A DNA stretch of 64,000 bases from Arcicella rosea. GTDB lineage: Bacteria > Bacteroidota > Bacteroidia > Cytophagales > Spirosomataceae. The position numbers and the translations under genes are program-made. The stretch spans positions 1 to 64,000 of the forward strand of contig NZ_JACHKT010000023.1 in assembly GCF_014204325.1 (NCBI RefSeq), given 5' to 3'. This document shows positions 24,530-33,498 of this stretch, one piece after another. Position 1 is the first letter of the stretch. The number at the start of each line of letters is the position of its first letter. Under the pieces are notes generated by a model. It was given only the letters and a program-made list of their open reading frames with translations, searched no databases and had not been told where the DNA came from.

Positions 24530-25325
24530 TTACAAACTGAACAATAATCATCTCTTCCACAAAAATCAAAAACATAGATAATACTACCGTAGAATTGGCG
24601 GCTCTACCCACACCTTGCGTACCATTTTGAGCATAATAACCTTGAAAACATCCAGCTACACCAATGGTAAAACCATAGCAAAAAGCTTTAAAAATTGAAG
24701 CATAAATATCCAAAAATGTAATACTTGCAAAAGCACTTTTAAAAAATGCCGTAAAACTGGTGAGTTCTGTTTGGTGAATATTTAGGTACGAACCCATCAT
24801 TCCCACAAAACCAGTGTATAAAACCAAAATGGGAATCATGAGTGTAACGGCTGTGATTCGGGTTACAACCAAGTATTTGAAGGGATTGGTTGCCGATACC
24901 TCCATGGCATCAATTTGTTCTGTTACTTTCATAGAACCCAACTCTGCACCCATGTTAGAGCCTACTTTTCCCGCAGCAATCAAGGCAGTAACGAGTGGGG
25001 CTAGGGCTTTGACGATAGCAATAGAAATGAGCGATGGTAACCAAGATGTTGCTCCGAAATTTGACAGCGATGGACGGGACTGTTTGGTAAAAACAATACC
25101 CGTAATAAAACCTGTTAGTGAAATTAAAGCAAGCGATTTATAACCAACTAAATAGCATTGATTTATAATTTCTTTGAATTCAAAAGGAGGGGAAAAAGCC
25201 TCTTTGAAAAAACGAAGAATAAACATATAAACATTGTATATATCTGTAAAAAAGGCATCTACCTTTTTTGAGATAACATATTTTTGTTCATCCAAAATTT
25301 TTGACTTTACGGTATTTGTTTTCAT
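24516..25325 (-). CDS. mlaE: MlaE-like ABC permease
   Basis: About 269 aa, with five or six membrane helices and the MlaE signature region (VGSNMGAELGSMKVTEQIDAMEV). It forms the membrane part of the phospholipid transporter with MlaF and MlaD. A TTG three codons before the ATG would give 272 aa, and I prefer the ATG. It is the first gene of the mla operon and is preceded by one copy of the direct-repeat promoter, with an 80-nt gap from the CTTTG box to the start, longer than in the other copies. Confidence 0.9.
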   Translation of the reverse strand: MKTNTVKSKILDEQKYVISKKVDAFFTDIYNVYMFILRFFKEAFSPPFEFKEIINQCYLVGYKSLALISLTGFITGIVFTKQSRPSLSNFGATSWLPSLISIAIVKALAPLVTALIAAGKVGSNMGAELGSMKVTEQIDAMEVSATNPFKYLVVTRITAVTLMIPILVLYTGFVGMMGSYLNIHQTELTSFTAFFKSAFASITFLDIYASIFKAFCYGFTIGVAGCFQGYYAQNGTQGVGRAANSTVVLSMFLIFVEEMIIVQFVNAIR

Positions 25326-25405
25326 AGGACTCAAAGGGCAACATCACTCCTAACAGTAAATTTGTTAGCAAAACGCTATGTTTTTCAGAGTATTCATCCT
25401 AATTA

Positions 25406-25474
25406 CAAAGATGTATTGCTTTTACATTGCAGATGTTACATAATTCTGGAATAAAGTTTCATGATTCACTGGTT
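25406..25474 (-). promoter_or_regulatory. Direct-repeat/CTTTR promoter, copy B
   Basis: Minus-strand layout: AGTGAATCATGAAAC, second half-site TTATGTAAC 21 bp on, then exactly 24 nt, then CTTTGTA. It lies between divergent mlaE and gpmA; the orientation points to mlaE. The distance to the start codon is longer than in the other four copies. Confidence 0.75.
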
Positions 25475-25539
25475 TTCTGAATAAGTGCATGTTTGTGTCG
25501 TTATGTTATTTAAGGTTTTAATCAATAAAAATCAATAAA

Positions 25540-26145
25540 ATGGCAATACTAACATTGATACGGCACGGGCAGTCAACCTATAATTTAGAGAATCGTTTTA
25601 CAGGAAATGTTGACGTTGAGCTTACTGTTTTAGGAGAAAAAGAGGCATTATTATCAGGAGAAAAAATCAAAGCAATTCACTATGACTTTGCATATACCTC
25701 TACACTAAAACGTGCTAAGAAATCTTTAACTATAATTTTAGCAGCAATCCATCAAACAAACATACCCATCATAAGTAATGCTGCTTTAGATGAACGCATG
25801 TATGGTGATTTGCAAGGGCTTAATAAAGCTGAAACAGCAGCAAAATATGGTGAAGCACAAGTACTTATCTGGAGGAGAAGCTTTGCTGTTCGTCCACCCA
25901 ATGGTGAAAGCTTAGAAGATACATTTAATAGAACGATTCCATATTATCAAACCGAAATAGAGCCGAAGCTAAAAAATGGAGACAATATTCTGATAGTAGC
26001 ACATGGAAACAGTCTGAGAGCCTTGATGATGTATTTAGAAAAAATTGATAGCGAGGAGATTTCAAAAGTAAATATTCCTACAGGTTTGCCCAGAAATTAT
26101 ACTTTTGATAAGCAACTTAACATCAAAACAGTTGAATACCTTTAG
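25540..26145 (+). CDS. gpmA: 2,3-bisphosphoglycerate-dependent phosphoglycerate mutase
   Basis: A 201-aa histidine-phosphatase-fold enzyme interconverting 2- and 3-phosphoglycerate. The phospho-His motif is LIRHGQSTYN with FTGNVDVELT next, then DERMYGDLQGLNK and a later VAHGNSLRALMMYLE. It is shorter than the ~230-250-aa E. coli enzyme, but length variants are common. Single plus-strand gene, overlapping the 3' end of pfkA by 4 bp tail to tail. Confidence 0.88.
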   Translation: MAILTLIRHGQSTYNLENRFTGNVDVELTVLGEKEALLSGEKIKAIHYDFAYTSTLKRAKKSLTIILAAIHQTNIPIISNAALDERMYGDLQGLNKAETAAKYGEAQVLIWRRSFAVRPPNGESLEDTFNRTIPYYQTEIEPKLKNGDNILIVAHGNSLRALMMYLEKIDSEEISKVNIPTGLPRNYTFDKQLNIKTVEYL

Positions 26146-27140
26146 CTTGTTAAGGCATTCAACATGTTTAAAGTACTTTGGTTGATTTGAAGATGCTGTT
26201 TCTTTACTTCTTCAAAGGGCGTAAAACAAAGTTCATTTTTCTGTATTCCAACCATTATATTCTTTTTGCCTTCTAATAAAGCAATTACAGAAGTGTAACC
26301 AAATCTTGAAGCAAGGATTCTGTCAGCAGCCGATGGACTGCCCCCTCTTTGAATATGCCCCAAAATGCAAATACCCACATAATGTGTGGGCATGTATTTC
26401 TTAACCATTTCAGCCGTTTTGTAAGCTCCACCATTTTCATCTCCTTCAGCCACGACGATGATTAATGAGGCTTTTTTCCGATTCCACCCTTTTTTTAGAA
26501 TGTTTTCTAGGTTTTCAATATCTGCTTTTGTTTCTGGAATCAAGATAGATTCTGCCCCAGAGGCAAGTCCAGCACCATAAGCAATATAACCAGAATCTCT
26601 TCCCATTACTTCTACCAAAAATATTCGCTCATGCGACTCAGCCGTATCTCTGATTTTATCAATGGCTTCCATCGCAGTATTCAAGGCAGTATCATAACCT
26701 ATGCAAACATCCGTTCCAGCAATATCGTTATCAATCGTTTTTGGAATTCCGATAAAAGGAATATCAGCATATTCCTGAATAAAAGCATTTACACCAGCAA
26801 AAGAACCATCGCCACCGATAAGAACAATGGCATCAATATTTTCTTTCTTGATTTTCTCGTAAGCCAATAATCTACCTTCTTTTGTTCTGAAAAGTTCGCT
26901 TCTGGATGATTTAAGCATCGTTCCCCCTAACTGTATTATATTACTTACACTTTGTGCATGAAGAGGTACGAAATCTCCAGCGATTAATCCTTCAAAACCA
27001 TGTTGAATACCAACGATTTTTAATTGATTAAAAATTGCAGTTCTCACAACGGCTCTGATACAGGCGTTGAGCCCAGGGACATCCCCGCCTGATGTCATTA
27101 CCGCAATCTTTTGTATTTTTTGTGTTTCTGATTTACTCAT
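26142..27140 (-). CDS. pfkA: 6-phosphofructokinase
   Basis: 332 aa. Converts fructose-6-phosphate to fructose-1,6-bisphosphate. Motifs: SGGDVPGLNACIRAVVR at the N-terminus, GGDGS, which in this family indicates ATP use, and the catalytic PKTIDNDIAGTD. The open frame has 13 extra upstream codons, but the ATG before SKSETQKIQKIAVM is the sensible start. It is co-directional with the SHOCT gene 10 bp upstream. In context it links the fructan locus in this window (fructose to F6P) with glycolysis. Confidence 0.92.
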   Translation of the reverse strand: MSKSETQKIQKIAVMTSGGDVPGLNACIRAVVRTAIFNQLKIVGIQHGFEGLIAGDFVPLHAQSVSNIIQLGGTMLKSSRSELFRTKEGRLLAYEKIKKENIDAIVLIGGDGSFAGVNAFIQEYADIPFIGIPKTIDNDIAGTDVCIGYDTALNTAMEAIDKIRDTAESHERIFLVEVMGRDSGYIAYGAGLASGAESILIPETKADIENLENILKKGWNRKKASLIIVVAEGDENGGAYKTAEMVKKYMPTHYVGICILGHIQRGGSPSAADRILASRFGYTSVIALLEGKKNIMVGIQKNELCFTPFEEVKKQHLQINQSTLNMLNALTS

Positions 27141-27150
27141 GGTAATATCA

Positions 27151-27378
27151 TTAATAAATTTTTGGAGCATCATTATCAAGTACTTTTTTCATTTCCTTGT
27201 ACTCCTCTAGCGTAATTTCACCAGTGGCATAACGTTTTTGTAAAATATGAAGAGCCGAATTCCTTTTGGTTCTTTGTCCGGGGACTTCATAGGGCGTTAC
27301 GAATAACCAAAAGAGTAAACTAACCCAGATAAACCACCATAAAAAGTGCATTCCCCAATATGTGTCGTTGTAAAACAT
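27151..27378 (-). CDS. SHOCT domain small membrane protein
   Basis: 75 aa. An N-terminal membrane segment (MHFLWWFIWVSLLFWLFV) is followed by a C-terminal SHOCT motif (ILQKRYATGEITLEEYKEMKKVL), a short helical oligomerisation domain. SHOCT proteins are widespread partners of membrane and stress proteins without a defined activity. It leads directly into pfkA. Confidence 0.8.
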   Translation of the reverse strand: MFYNDTYWGMHFLWWFIWVSLLFWLFVTPYEVPGQRTKRNSALHILQKRYATGEITLEEYKEMKKVLDNDAPKIY

Positions 27379-27447
27379 AAGATGTTTGATTAATAAAAAT
27401 GAGAAAAAGTATTACTAAGAACCTGAATTGATATGTAATAAAAAGAA

Positions 27448-27473
27448 ATAGGAGAAAAAAGATTTCCTCCTAT
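27448..27473 (-). terminator. Hairpin after the BON gene
   Basis: ATAGGAG (27448-27454) pairs with CTCCTAT (27467-27473) around a 12-nt loop. It lies just past the 3' end of the BON protein gene and upstream of the SHOCT gene. Read on the minus strand, the second arm is followed by TTCTTTTTATT, which fits an intrinsic terminator of moderate strength. Confidence 0.5.
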
Positions 27474-27480
27474 CTAGGTA

Positions 27481-28152
27481 TTATCCCACTAAGGAATAGT
27501 TATATTCCACCACCAAATTATTGTCTAAATGCCAGATGCCTGGTGCATTCCAAGCAATTCTAGCAGCTTCATCTTTCTGAAAAAGAGACTCTACTGTTCC
27601 ATCTAACGTTACTGTATGTCCATTCACTTTTACATGAATATCTGAATTATCAATCGACCAAGTACGTGCTATTGCTTCTTCAATATCTTTTTTCTCTATT
27701 TGGTCTGCCGTTTCAGCTTTAATGATAATATCATTAATCACTCCTTTAATGTGAAGAAGACTACTTACGGCTTTTTTAGCGGCTTCTTTTTGATAATTCC
27801 ATCTTACTTCGCCCGTAAGTGTGACCATTCCGTCTTCAATTTTTACCTTAATTGTTTCGTGTGGTACTTGCCAATCCCATTGCAAGGCATTGAGGGCATC
27901 TTGGGCATTTTGATTATCATCTATTTTAAGTGAGCCTTTAAATTTTATCTCTATTTTTTCAACAATGGCATTTACGCCTGATACTTTTTTAGTCGCTGTT
28001 TCAGCTTCTTGCTTTTTTATAAAATTATCAACAGTACCCGTCAGCGTTACGATACCATCTTTAACAGTAACACCAATTTCAGCGGCGTGTAAAAGAGGCT
28101 CCCATTTGATTGCTTCTTGCACATCTTTTTGCAATTCTTCGTTACTTTTCAT
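27481..28152 (-). CDS. Triple BON-domain protein
   Basis: 223 aa made of three BON domains (about 3-70, 75-145, 150-220). Each has the pattern V.VxdGxVTLxGxVxxxxxxxxAxxxxxxxxGVxxVxxxI. The three copies begin with GVTVKDGIVTLTG, IKVKIEDGMVTLTG and IHVKVNGHTVTLDG. BON domains bind phospholipids, and BON proteins are induced by osmotic and envelope stress. No signal peptide is seen, so it is likely cytoplasmic or membrane-associated. It carries a copy of the direct-repeat promoter upstream. Confidence 0.9.
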   Translation of the reverse strand: MKSNEELQKDVQEAIKWEPLLHAAEIGVTVKDGIVTLTGTVDNFIKKQEAETATKKVSGVNAIVEKIEIKFKGSLKIDDNQNAQDALNALQWDWQVPHETIKVKIEDGMVTLTGEVRWNYQKEAAKKAVSSLLHIKGVINDIIIKAETADQIEKKDIEEAIARTWSIDNSDIHVKVNGHTVTLDGTVESLFQKDEAARIAWNAPGIWHLDNNLVVEYNYSLVG

Positions 28153-28190
28153 CTGATATTATTTTTAACAATGGAATTGTTCCCACCATG

Positions 28191-28259
28191 TAAAGGTGCT
28201 TCCTTTAATAAGAGAAAGTATTACACAATACTTTAAATGTATTACAACATTCACACATT
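28191..28259 (-). promoter_or_regulatory. Direct-repeat/CTTTR promoter, copy E
   Basis: Minus strand: TGTGTGAATGTTGTAAT, second half-site TTGTGTAAT 21 bp on, exactly 24 nt, then CTTTACA, then 38 nt to the BON start. Here both half-sites end in T where other copies have C or G. Confidence 0.78.
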
Positions 28260-28309
28260 TCTGAAAAAAACATACAAGTATATATGAGGTAAATGCCTAG
28301 TAATAAGAA

Positions 28310-31006
28310 TTATAGCCTAAATAATTTATAAAGCTGAATAGTTACTAAAGGCAGTAAACTTGCCACAATGGCTACTGTCCATATTTTGGTTGGCATCCAA
28401 GCTAAGTCTAATACCAAACGCATTTGTGGTATTACATATACCATTGCGATAAGTGCCGTACAAATCAATAAAGCGTACCAAATGAATTTGTTTTTGGTAA
28501 TGTCATTGACCAAAAATCTGGAATGAACAGAAGACATATTAAATACATGAAATAACTGTGCAAAAGCCAAAGTAAGAAATGCTACATTGTTCAATACTTG
28601 GCTGTCGGTTGTGATATATGCTCTGCAATAAAGTACTGCAATAATCACGGCTAAAGTCATTGTGAATGAATAAATGGCAATGGCAAACCAATTTTTGTTA
28701 GAGATAATATCCTTTTGTGGGTCTCATGGGCTTTTTTCCATTACTGTATTATCGCCATTGCCAACGCCCAATGCTAAAGCAGGAAATACATCCGTTACCA
28801 TGTTTAAGAACAAAATTTGTAAAGGCAGTAAAGTAGAAGCTGGAGCCATGAACCCTAAAACGGTTACAATAAAAATCTCACTCAAATTGCAGGAAACTAA
28901 ATAAATCACAAATTTTTGAATGTTCTGAAAAATGGTTCTACCATGAGCAACTGCTTCGGCAATTGAAGTAAAAGAATCATCTTTTAGAATAATACTGGCG
29001 GCTTCTTTGGCTACTTGTGTGCCTCTTAATCCCATGGCAATACCAACATCCGCTTTTTTCAGGGCAGGAGCGTCATTTACGCCATCGCCTGTCATGGCTA
29101 CGATATTACCTGCTTTTTGAAAAATATCTGCAATTTCTAATTTTTGTTTGGGTGTCGTTCTGGCAAAAACAGCCGTTTCAAGGATTTTCTTTTTCCAAGC
29201 GGCTGTCAAGGAATCTAAGGCTGGTAAATCTTTTCCTGTAATAACTGCTTGTTCATTTTCATCAACCAAACCGATTTTTTTAGCAATATTCAATGCCGTT
29301 TGTGGATGGTCGCCCGTAATCATCACAATTTTAATTCCTGCATTTCTGCATGAAACGATGGCGGCTTTAATATCCAATCTGGGTGGGTCTAAAAAACCAA
29401 TCATGCCCACATAAATCAAATCGTTTAAGAAATTATCGTGGGCAAACTCGTCTCCAACTTTATAGGCAAAGGCTAATACTCTCAATCCATCTTTTGCCAT
29501 TTCCTCTGAAGCCAATAATATCGCTTTCTTTTCTGTGGGATTTAAAGTTTGGATAGATGAACCATACTGAATACCCTTGCATTTTTCTATCAAATCTTCT
29601 ACCGAACCTTTTGCGGCTACCAATTGTCCCACCGTACTTTTGTGAAGCGTTCCCATGATTTTAGTTTCAGAACTAAATGGAATTTCTGCCAAACGTGAAA
29701 ATTGCTTTTTTACTTCCAGAGCATTCGGTTCAGCAGTATTCGCTAATTTTAGCAAGGCAATTTCTATGGGGTCGCCAATCTCTTTTTTCTTTTCTTCGGT
29801 ATTTTTTAAATGAGCATTATTACAGAGCGTACCGACTAATCTCAGCTTTTCAAAATTTTCTTTACTCTTTTCAATCTGTGCATTTTCAAACACTAAAGTA
29901 TTGTTATCAATGCTTACTTTTAGTTGTTCTTCTGGAAAATGCAGGGTTTCTACATAAATTTTATTCTCTGTTAGTGTACCCGTTTTATCGGTTAGAATGA
30001 CGCTGGTACTTCCAAGTGTTTCTACCGAAGAGAGTTTTTTAACAATGGCATTGCGTTTTGCCATTAAAAGCATTCCATAAGCCAACGCCACCGTTGCCAC
30101 AATGGGTAAACCTTCTGGAAAAGCCGCTACTGCCAAAGCAATAGACGTTTCGATGATTAATACTGCTTTTTTCCCTTGAATAATTCCCGTAATGGCAAAA
30201 ATGGCAGTCATGAATAAAGTAATCCAAATCAACTTTTTGCTTAATGCAGTGATTTTTTTATCAAGTGGCGTAGCGGTCTCTTCGGCATTTTCTACCAAAG
30301 TATTAATTGTTCCCAATTGTGTATTTTGAGCAATGCCTGTAATGATGGCTTTTCCATTGCCATTCATCACAGAAGTTCCTTTAAATACCATGTTGAGTCT
30401 ATCGCCTAATTGTGTGTCTTTGGGAAGTGCTTCTGTATTTTTTGGGGTAGGAAGAGACTCGCCAGTTAGCGAAGATTCATCGCATTGCAACTGATTAGAA
30501 TTTACTAAACGACCATCGCCAGGAATAACATCACCAGCTTCTAAAAACACCAAATCGCCAATGGCTATTTTCTCGGAAGCAATTTCAAGGGTTTTCCCAT
30601 TTCTGATGACTTTTGAATGAATTATATCCATTTTTTTCAGTGCATTCATAGAACTACGAGCTTGTAATTCCATCCAAAAACCAATGAGTGCATTCACCAG
30701 AATCACCACTAAAATAGAAAGAGCTTCTAAATAATCTTTAAAGTACAAAGAAACAACAGCCCCAAAAATCAGTAAGTAAACGATAGGACTTTTGAACTGT
30801 AAAAGGAATATTAGCCAAATACTTTTTTGCTTTTTACTTTGGTAAACATTCAAGCCAAATTCAGTATTTCGTTTCTCGGATTCGGCATGATTGATGCCCA
30901 ATTTAGCATCGGTTTGTAAAGAGGTTAAAATTTCTTCTACTGAAAAAGTATGGGCATCGTCAATAGGATATTTAATATTCATTGCTTGATTTTTCTGATT
31001 AGTCAT
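28310..31006 (-). pseudogene. P-type cation ATPase interrupted by an in-frame TGA
   Basis: Reads as one ~898-aa P2-type (Ca2+-ATPase-like) pump with TGES, ion-site motif FPEGLP, DKTGTLTE phosphorylation site (Asp340 from the ATG chosen), MTGDGVNDAPALK and C-terminal helices. It is split by a TGA at 28724-28726, directly after VMEKSP, with the same frame resuming as DPQKDIISNKNWFAIA. Related pumps usually have PPR/PRD at this point, so an Arg codon CGA or AGA has probably become TGA. The truncated product would lose the last four membrane helices. The second start ATG lies eight codons further in. The first P-type ATPase in the window is intact. Confidence 0.85.
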
Positions 31007-31197
31007 CAAATAAGGATTTATTCGGTGTAAATTTAAAGGTGAAGAATAAAGATAACCATGAGGAAACTCAGCGACACAAATGCTTATAATCACCTGATTA
31101 ACAAGTACTTTAATTTTATAGCAGATAAATCAGTAAATACCTGAATAATATACTGCAACGGAAAAAGAATAATTTCATAACTTTTACATAAATCACA

Positions 31198-31648
31198 TCA
31201 TTCCCGAATTCTATTTTTTACTTGACTGTTATCCTTTTTGACATTCGCTAACTGCCTTGTAATCATTGAATTTTGTTTTGAACTGATGTTTTCTATGTGT
31301 TTTTGTAATACTTTTTTGTAAATAAAGATGGCTATTTTTTCACCAAAAATACAAGATTTCAATACCGTATTTTCATGATGATTTGTTAAAAATGCTTTTA
31401 GATTCATCCAAATTCTTAGCAAATAAAGGCGGTTTTAGTACCAAAAATAGGTTTGCCGTCTAGTTTTTCTACTTCAAAAATCAATGCTTTGTTATTAAAC
31501 TTACTTGTATTGATACAATTGGAAAATAACGCTTTTAAAGAAATATCAGTGGTTTCACTGAAAGCCGTTTTATAACCTGCAATTCTATCATTATTGACCT
31601 GAATAAGTTTATTGAGGGTTTTTACCGTTTTATTTTTATCCAATCCAT
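31198..31648 (-). pseudogene. DUF2383 (PA2169-like) four-helix protein, frameshifted
   Basis: Two overlapping frames together match the DUF2383/PA2169 family of ferritin-like four-helix bundles. The N-terminal half is MDKNKTVKTLNKLIQVNNDRIAGYKTAF...KPIFGTKTAF. The C-terminal half is LRIWMNLKAFLTNHHENTVL...LKSCIFGEKIA. They join by a -1 shift in a T-run near 31416-31422. The start is also damaged: the tandem TGGAT-TGGAT (31638-31647) puts the likely original ATG out of frame, leaving only a TTG at 31643. The gene lies beside the interrupted P-type ATPase. Confidence 0.75.
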
Positions 31649-31665
31649 GACAGTTTTATGCTTTT

Positions 31666-32337
31666 TCAGAACGATTCTTTAACAATATTTTCGTTTTTTA
31701 CCCCTAAATTTTTCAACTGTATCGTTATTATTTCCATCATTGACGGTGGTCCACATACGTAGAATATTTTATTGGTTACATCGCAATGTGCCACAATAAA
31801 TTCTTCTGTAATAAAACCATGTGCATAGCCTTCTTCGTCTTCGTCTGATAAGATATTAATAAAGTTTTTTCCTAGCATTTCTTCAAACTCTTCATGAAGA
31901 ATAATATCAGCTTTTGTTTTATTAGCAAAGAAAAGTTTATTGCCAGCCAATTGATTTTTAGCGACAAGGTCTCTGAATATTGCAATAAATGGTGTTACAC
32001 CTGCCCCACCAGCAATGAATACTCCTTCTTTTTGATAAGCGATGTCACCAAATACTTCATGCAATATCAATTCATCACCTTTCTGAATATCCAAAAGCTG
32101 ATTCGTCACGCCATTGTGTGTAGGATAAATCTTGATAAAAAATTCCAAGTATTTATCTTCTGGAAGAGAGGTAAAAGTAAAGGGATTTCTTTTTTCTCGC
32201 CAACCATTTTTATTGATTGATACTTCTGTAGCTTGTCCAGCCAAAAAAGGGTAAAAAAAAGGTTTAGAAGTTCTAATCTTTAAAACATCATGAGTCGCTG
32301 TTTCAAGCGTTTGTATTTTTACAATGTGCTGTTCCAT
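31666..32337 (-). CDS. FAD-binding ferredoxin-NADP(+) reductase-like protein
   Basis: 223 aa, a flavodoxin/ferredoxin-NADP reductase fold. N-terminal FAD domain with KRNPFTFTSLP (about 53-63, the RxYS-type flavin motif region). Then the nucleotide domain with GVFIAGGAGVTPFIAI and the C-terminal FYVCGPPSMMEIITIQLKNLG, where the CGPP motif is typical. It probably passes electrons between NAD(P)H and a redox partner not encoded nearby. It lies 18 bp downstream in gene order of the small membrane protein (32385-32696), on the same strand. Confidence 0.87.
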   Translation of the reverse strand: MEQHIVKIQTLETATHDVLKIRTSKPFFYPFLAGQATEVSINKNGWREKRNPFTFTSLPEDKYLEFFIKIYPTHNGVTNQLLDIQKGDELILHEVFGDIAYQKEGVFIAGGAGVTPFIAIFRDLVAKNQLAGNKLFFANKTKADIILHEEFEEMLGKNFINILSDEDEEGYAHGFITEEFIVAHCDVTNKIFYVCGPPSMMEIITIQLKNLGVKNENIVKESF

Positions 32338-32384
32338 TTTTTTGTGTATATAAACTATTTGGTTTCAACTTAACCATATTAACC

Positions 32385-32696
32385 TTAAAGTAATAATATC
32401 AATAATAGCACAATGATGATGATGGCTCCTACCGAAAGATATACACCACCGCCTACTTCTTTTAAGGATTGTTTGATAGAACGAACTTCTTTACGCAAAG
32501 CCTTCTTCTCAATCGAACTCATATTCGATTTATCCATTGCTTTGATTTCCTCAAGCCTGTTAATTAATACCGTTGCTTCTACTGAAACTATTTTTTTATC
32601 GCTTAGCTTATCAGCTTCTGTAGGATTGGTATGTGCTGAAAGAGGGAATGTTAAAAATAACAAAACAATTAAGCCTAAAGATTTTATGTGTTTCAT
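32385..32696 (-). CDS. Small membrane protein with signal/anchor and C-terminal helix
   Basis: 103 aa. N-terminal signal sequence MKHIKSLGLIVLLFLTFPLS, then a charged helical region (LINRLEEIKAMDKSNMSSIE, KKALRKEVRSIKQSLKEVGG), and a C-terminal membrane helix (YLSVGAIIIIVLLLILLL). Similar proteins occur widely in Bacteroidota stress clusters as hypothetical. It has its own copy of the direct-repeat promoter (32731-32799) and may be followed by the FAD reductase in one transcript. Confidence 0.7.
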   Translation of the reverse strand: MKHIKSLGLIVLLFLTFPLSAHTNPTEADKLSDKKIVSVEATVLINRLEEIKAMDKSNMSSIEKKALRKEVRSIKQSLKEVGGGVYLSVGAIIIIVLLLILLL

Positions 32697-32730
32697 ATAT
32701 ATCTGTTTTTAAGTAATTGACTTACAGCTA

Positions 32731-32799
32731 TAAAGGTGAGAATTTAATCGATAAAATGTGTTACATCATTCTTAGTGAAACTTACATGATTCACAGATT
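32731..32799 (-). promoter_or_regulatory. Direct-repeat/CTTTR promoter, copy C
   Basis: Minus strand: CTGTGAATCATGTAAG, second half-site TGATGTAAC 21 bp on, exactly 24 nt, then CTTTATA, then 34 nt to the start of the small membrane protein. The distal half-site overlaps the stop codon of the AraC-family gene. Confidence 0.82.
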
Positions 32800-33351
32800 T
32801 TCTAGCGTACTCCTTTTTTTGAGTTTCAACATTTTGAAAAAGGAAGGTGTTAATCCTGTAATTTTTTTGAATTGATTAGAAAGATGTGCAACACTGCTAT
32901 AATGTAGTTTAGCAGCAATTTCAGTAAGATTAAGTTCATCGTAAATGATGAGTTCTTTTACTCTTTCTATTTTATGCAATAGAATAAAATGTTCGACTGT
33001 TGTTCCTTCAGTTTCTGAGAAAAGATTAGATAGATAAGTATAATCATAATTCAACTTTTCGCTTAAATAAACTGAAAAGTTGATTTTAGGAACTTCATCT
33101 GAATAGTGAATCATTTCGATAATCACATTTTTAATTTTTTCAATTAACATTGATTTCTTATCATCCATGAGTTCTAATCCAGCATTTAAAAGTGCGATTC
33201 TAATTTGATCATGTTGTAACTTAGTGAGGTCGTCGTTTACTTCCACTTCTCCCAAACTGACAGTAGTATATTGAATATCTAAGTTATTCAATACTTCCTT
33301 TACTAGCATCTTGCATCGCAAGCTGACCATGTATTTGATATATAGCTTCAT
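32791..33351 (-). CDS. AraC-family transcriptional regulator
   Basis: 186 aa. The N-terminal ~70 residues look like a compact ligand or HMA-like domain (IKYMVSLRCKMLVKEVLNNLDIQYTTVSLGEVE). Related proteins that I recall have MVCxRC there, whereas this copy has Ser in place of the first Cys. Residues ~85-180 are the AraC DNA-binding domain with two helix-turn-helix motifs (YLSNLFSETEGTTVEHF and LTEIAAKLHYSSVAHLSNQFKKITGLTPSFFK). It is the only AraC-type transcription factor gene within this island and the best candidate to bind the five direct-repeat promoters; this is inference. A 10-bp perfect hairpin lies in its leader. Confidence 0.88.
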   Translation of the reverse strand: MKLYIKYMVSLRCKMLVKEVLNNLDIQYTTVSLGEVEVNDDLTKLQHDQIRIALLNAGLELMDDKKSMLIEKIKNVIIEMIHYSDEVPKINFSVYLSEKLNYDYTYLSNLFSETEGTTVEHFILLHKIERVKELIIYDELNLTEIAAKLHYSSVAHLSNQFKKITGLTPSFFKMLKLKKRSTLENL

Positions 33352-33371
33352 GATTTTTCTTGTGATTTAAT

Positions 33372-33400
33372 TGCGATACTCTTTTTCTATGAGTATCGCA
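33372..33400. promoter_or_regulatory. 10-bp perfect hairpin between araC-type and cupin genes
   Basis: TGCGATACTC (33372-33381) and GAGTATCGCA (33391-33400) pair perfectly around a 9-nt loop. It lies ~20-50 bp upstream of the AraC-type start and ~100 bp past the cupin stop. Neither strand shows a strong T-tract after it, so an autoregulatory operator or leader hairpin is as likely as a terminator. Confidence 0.6.
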
Positions 33401-33498
33401 AAAAGTATAGAAATATGCTATTCTCGTGAGGTTAAAATGTTTTGAATAATTATGTAGCTTAATTTTCGGATGACGTAATTAACAGAAAATCAGCATAA

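Noticed and set aside
28724-28726. Selenocysteine or programmed read-through at the TGA in the P-type ATPase
   Set aside because: No SECIS-like hairpin directly after the TGA, Sec is not expected in this protein at this site, and an Arg-to-stop change explains it simply.
31150-31200. Sixth copy of the direct-repeat promoter before the broken P-type ATPase
   Set aside because: Only GAATGATGT matches well; the second half-site has 20-bp spacing and there is no CTTTR at 24 nt, so I left it out.
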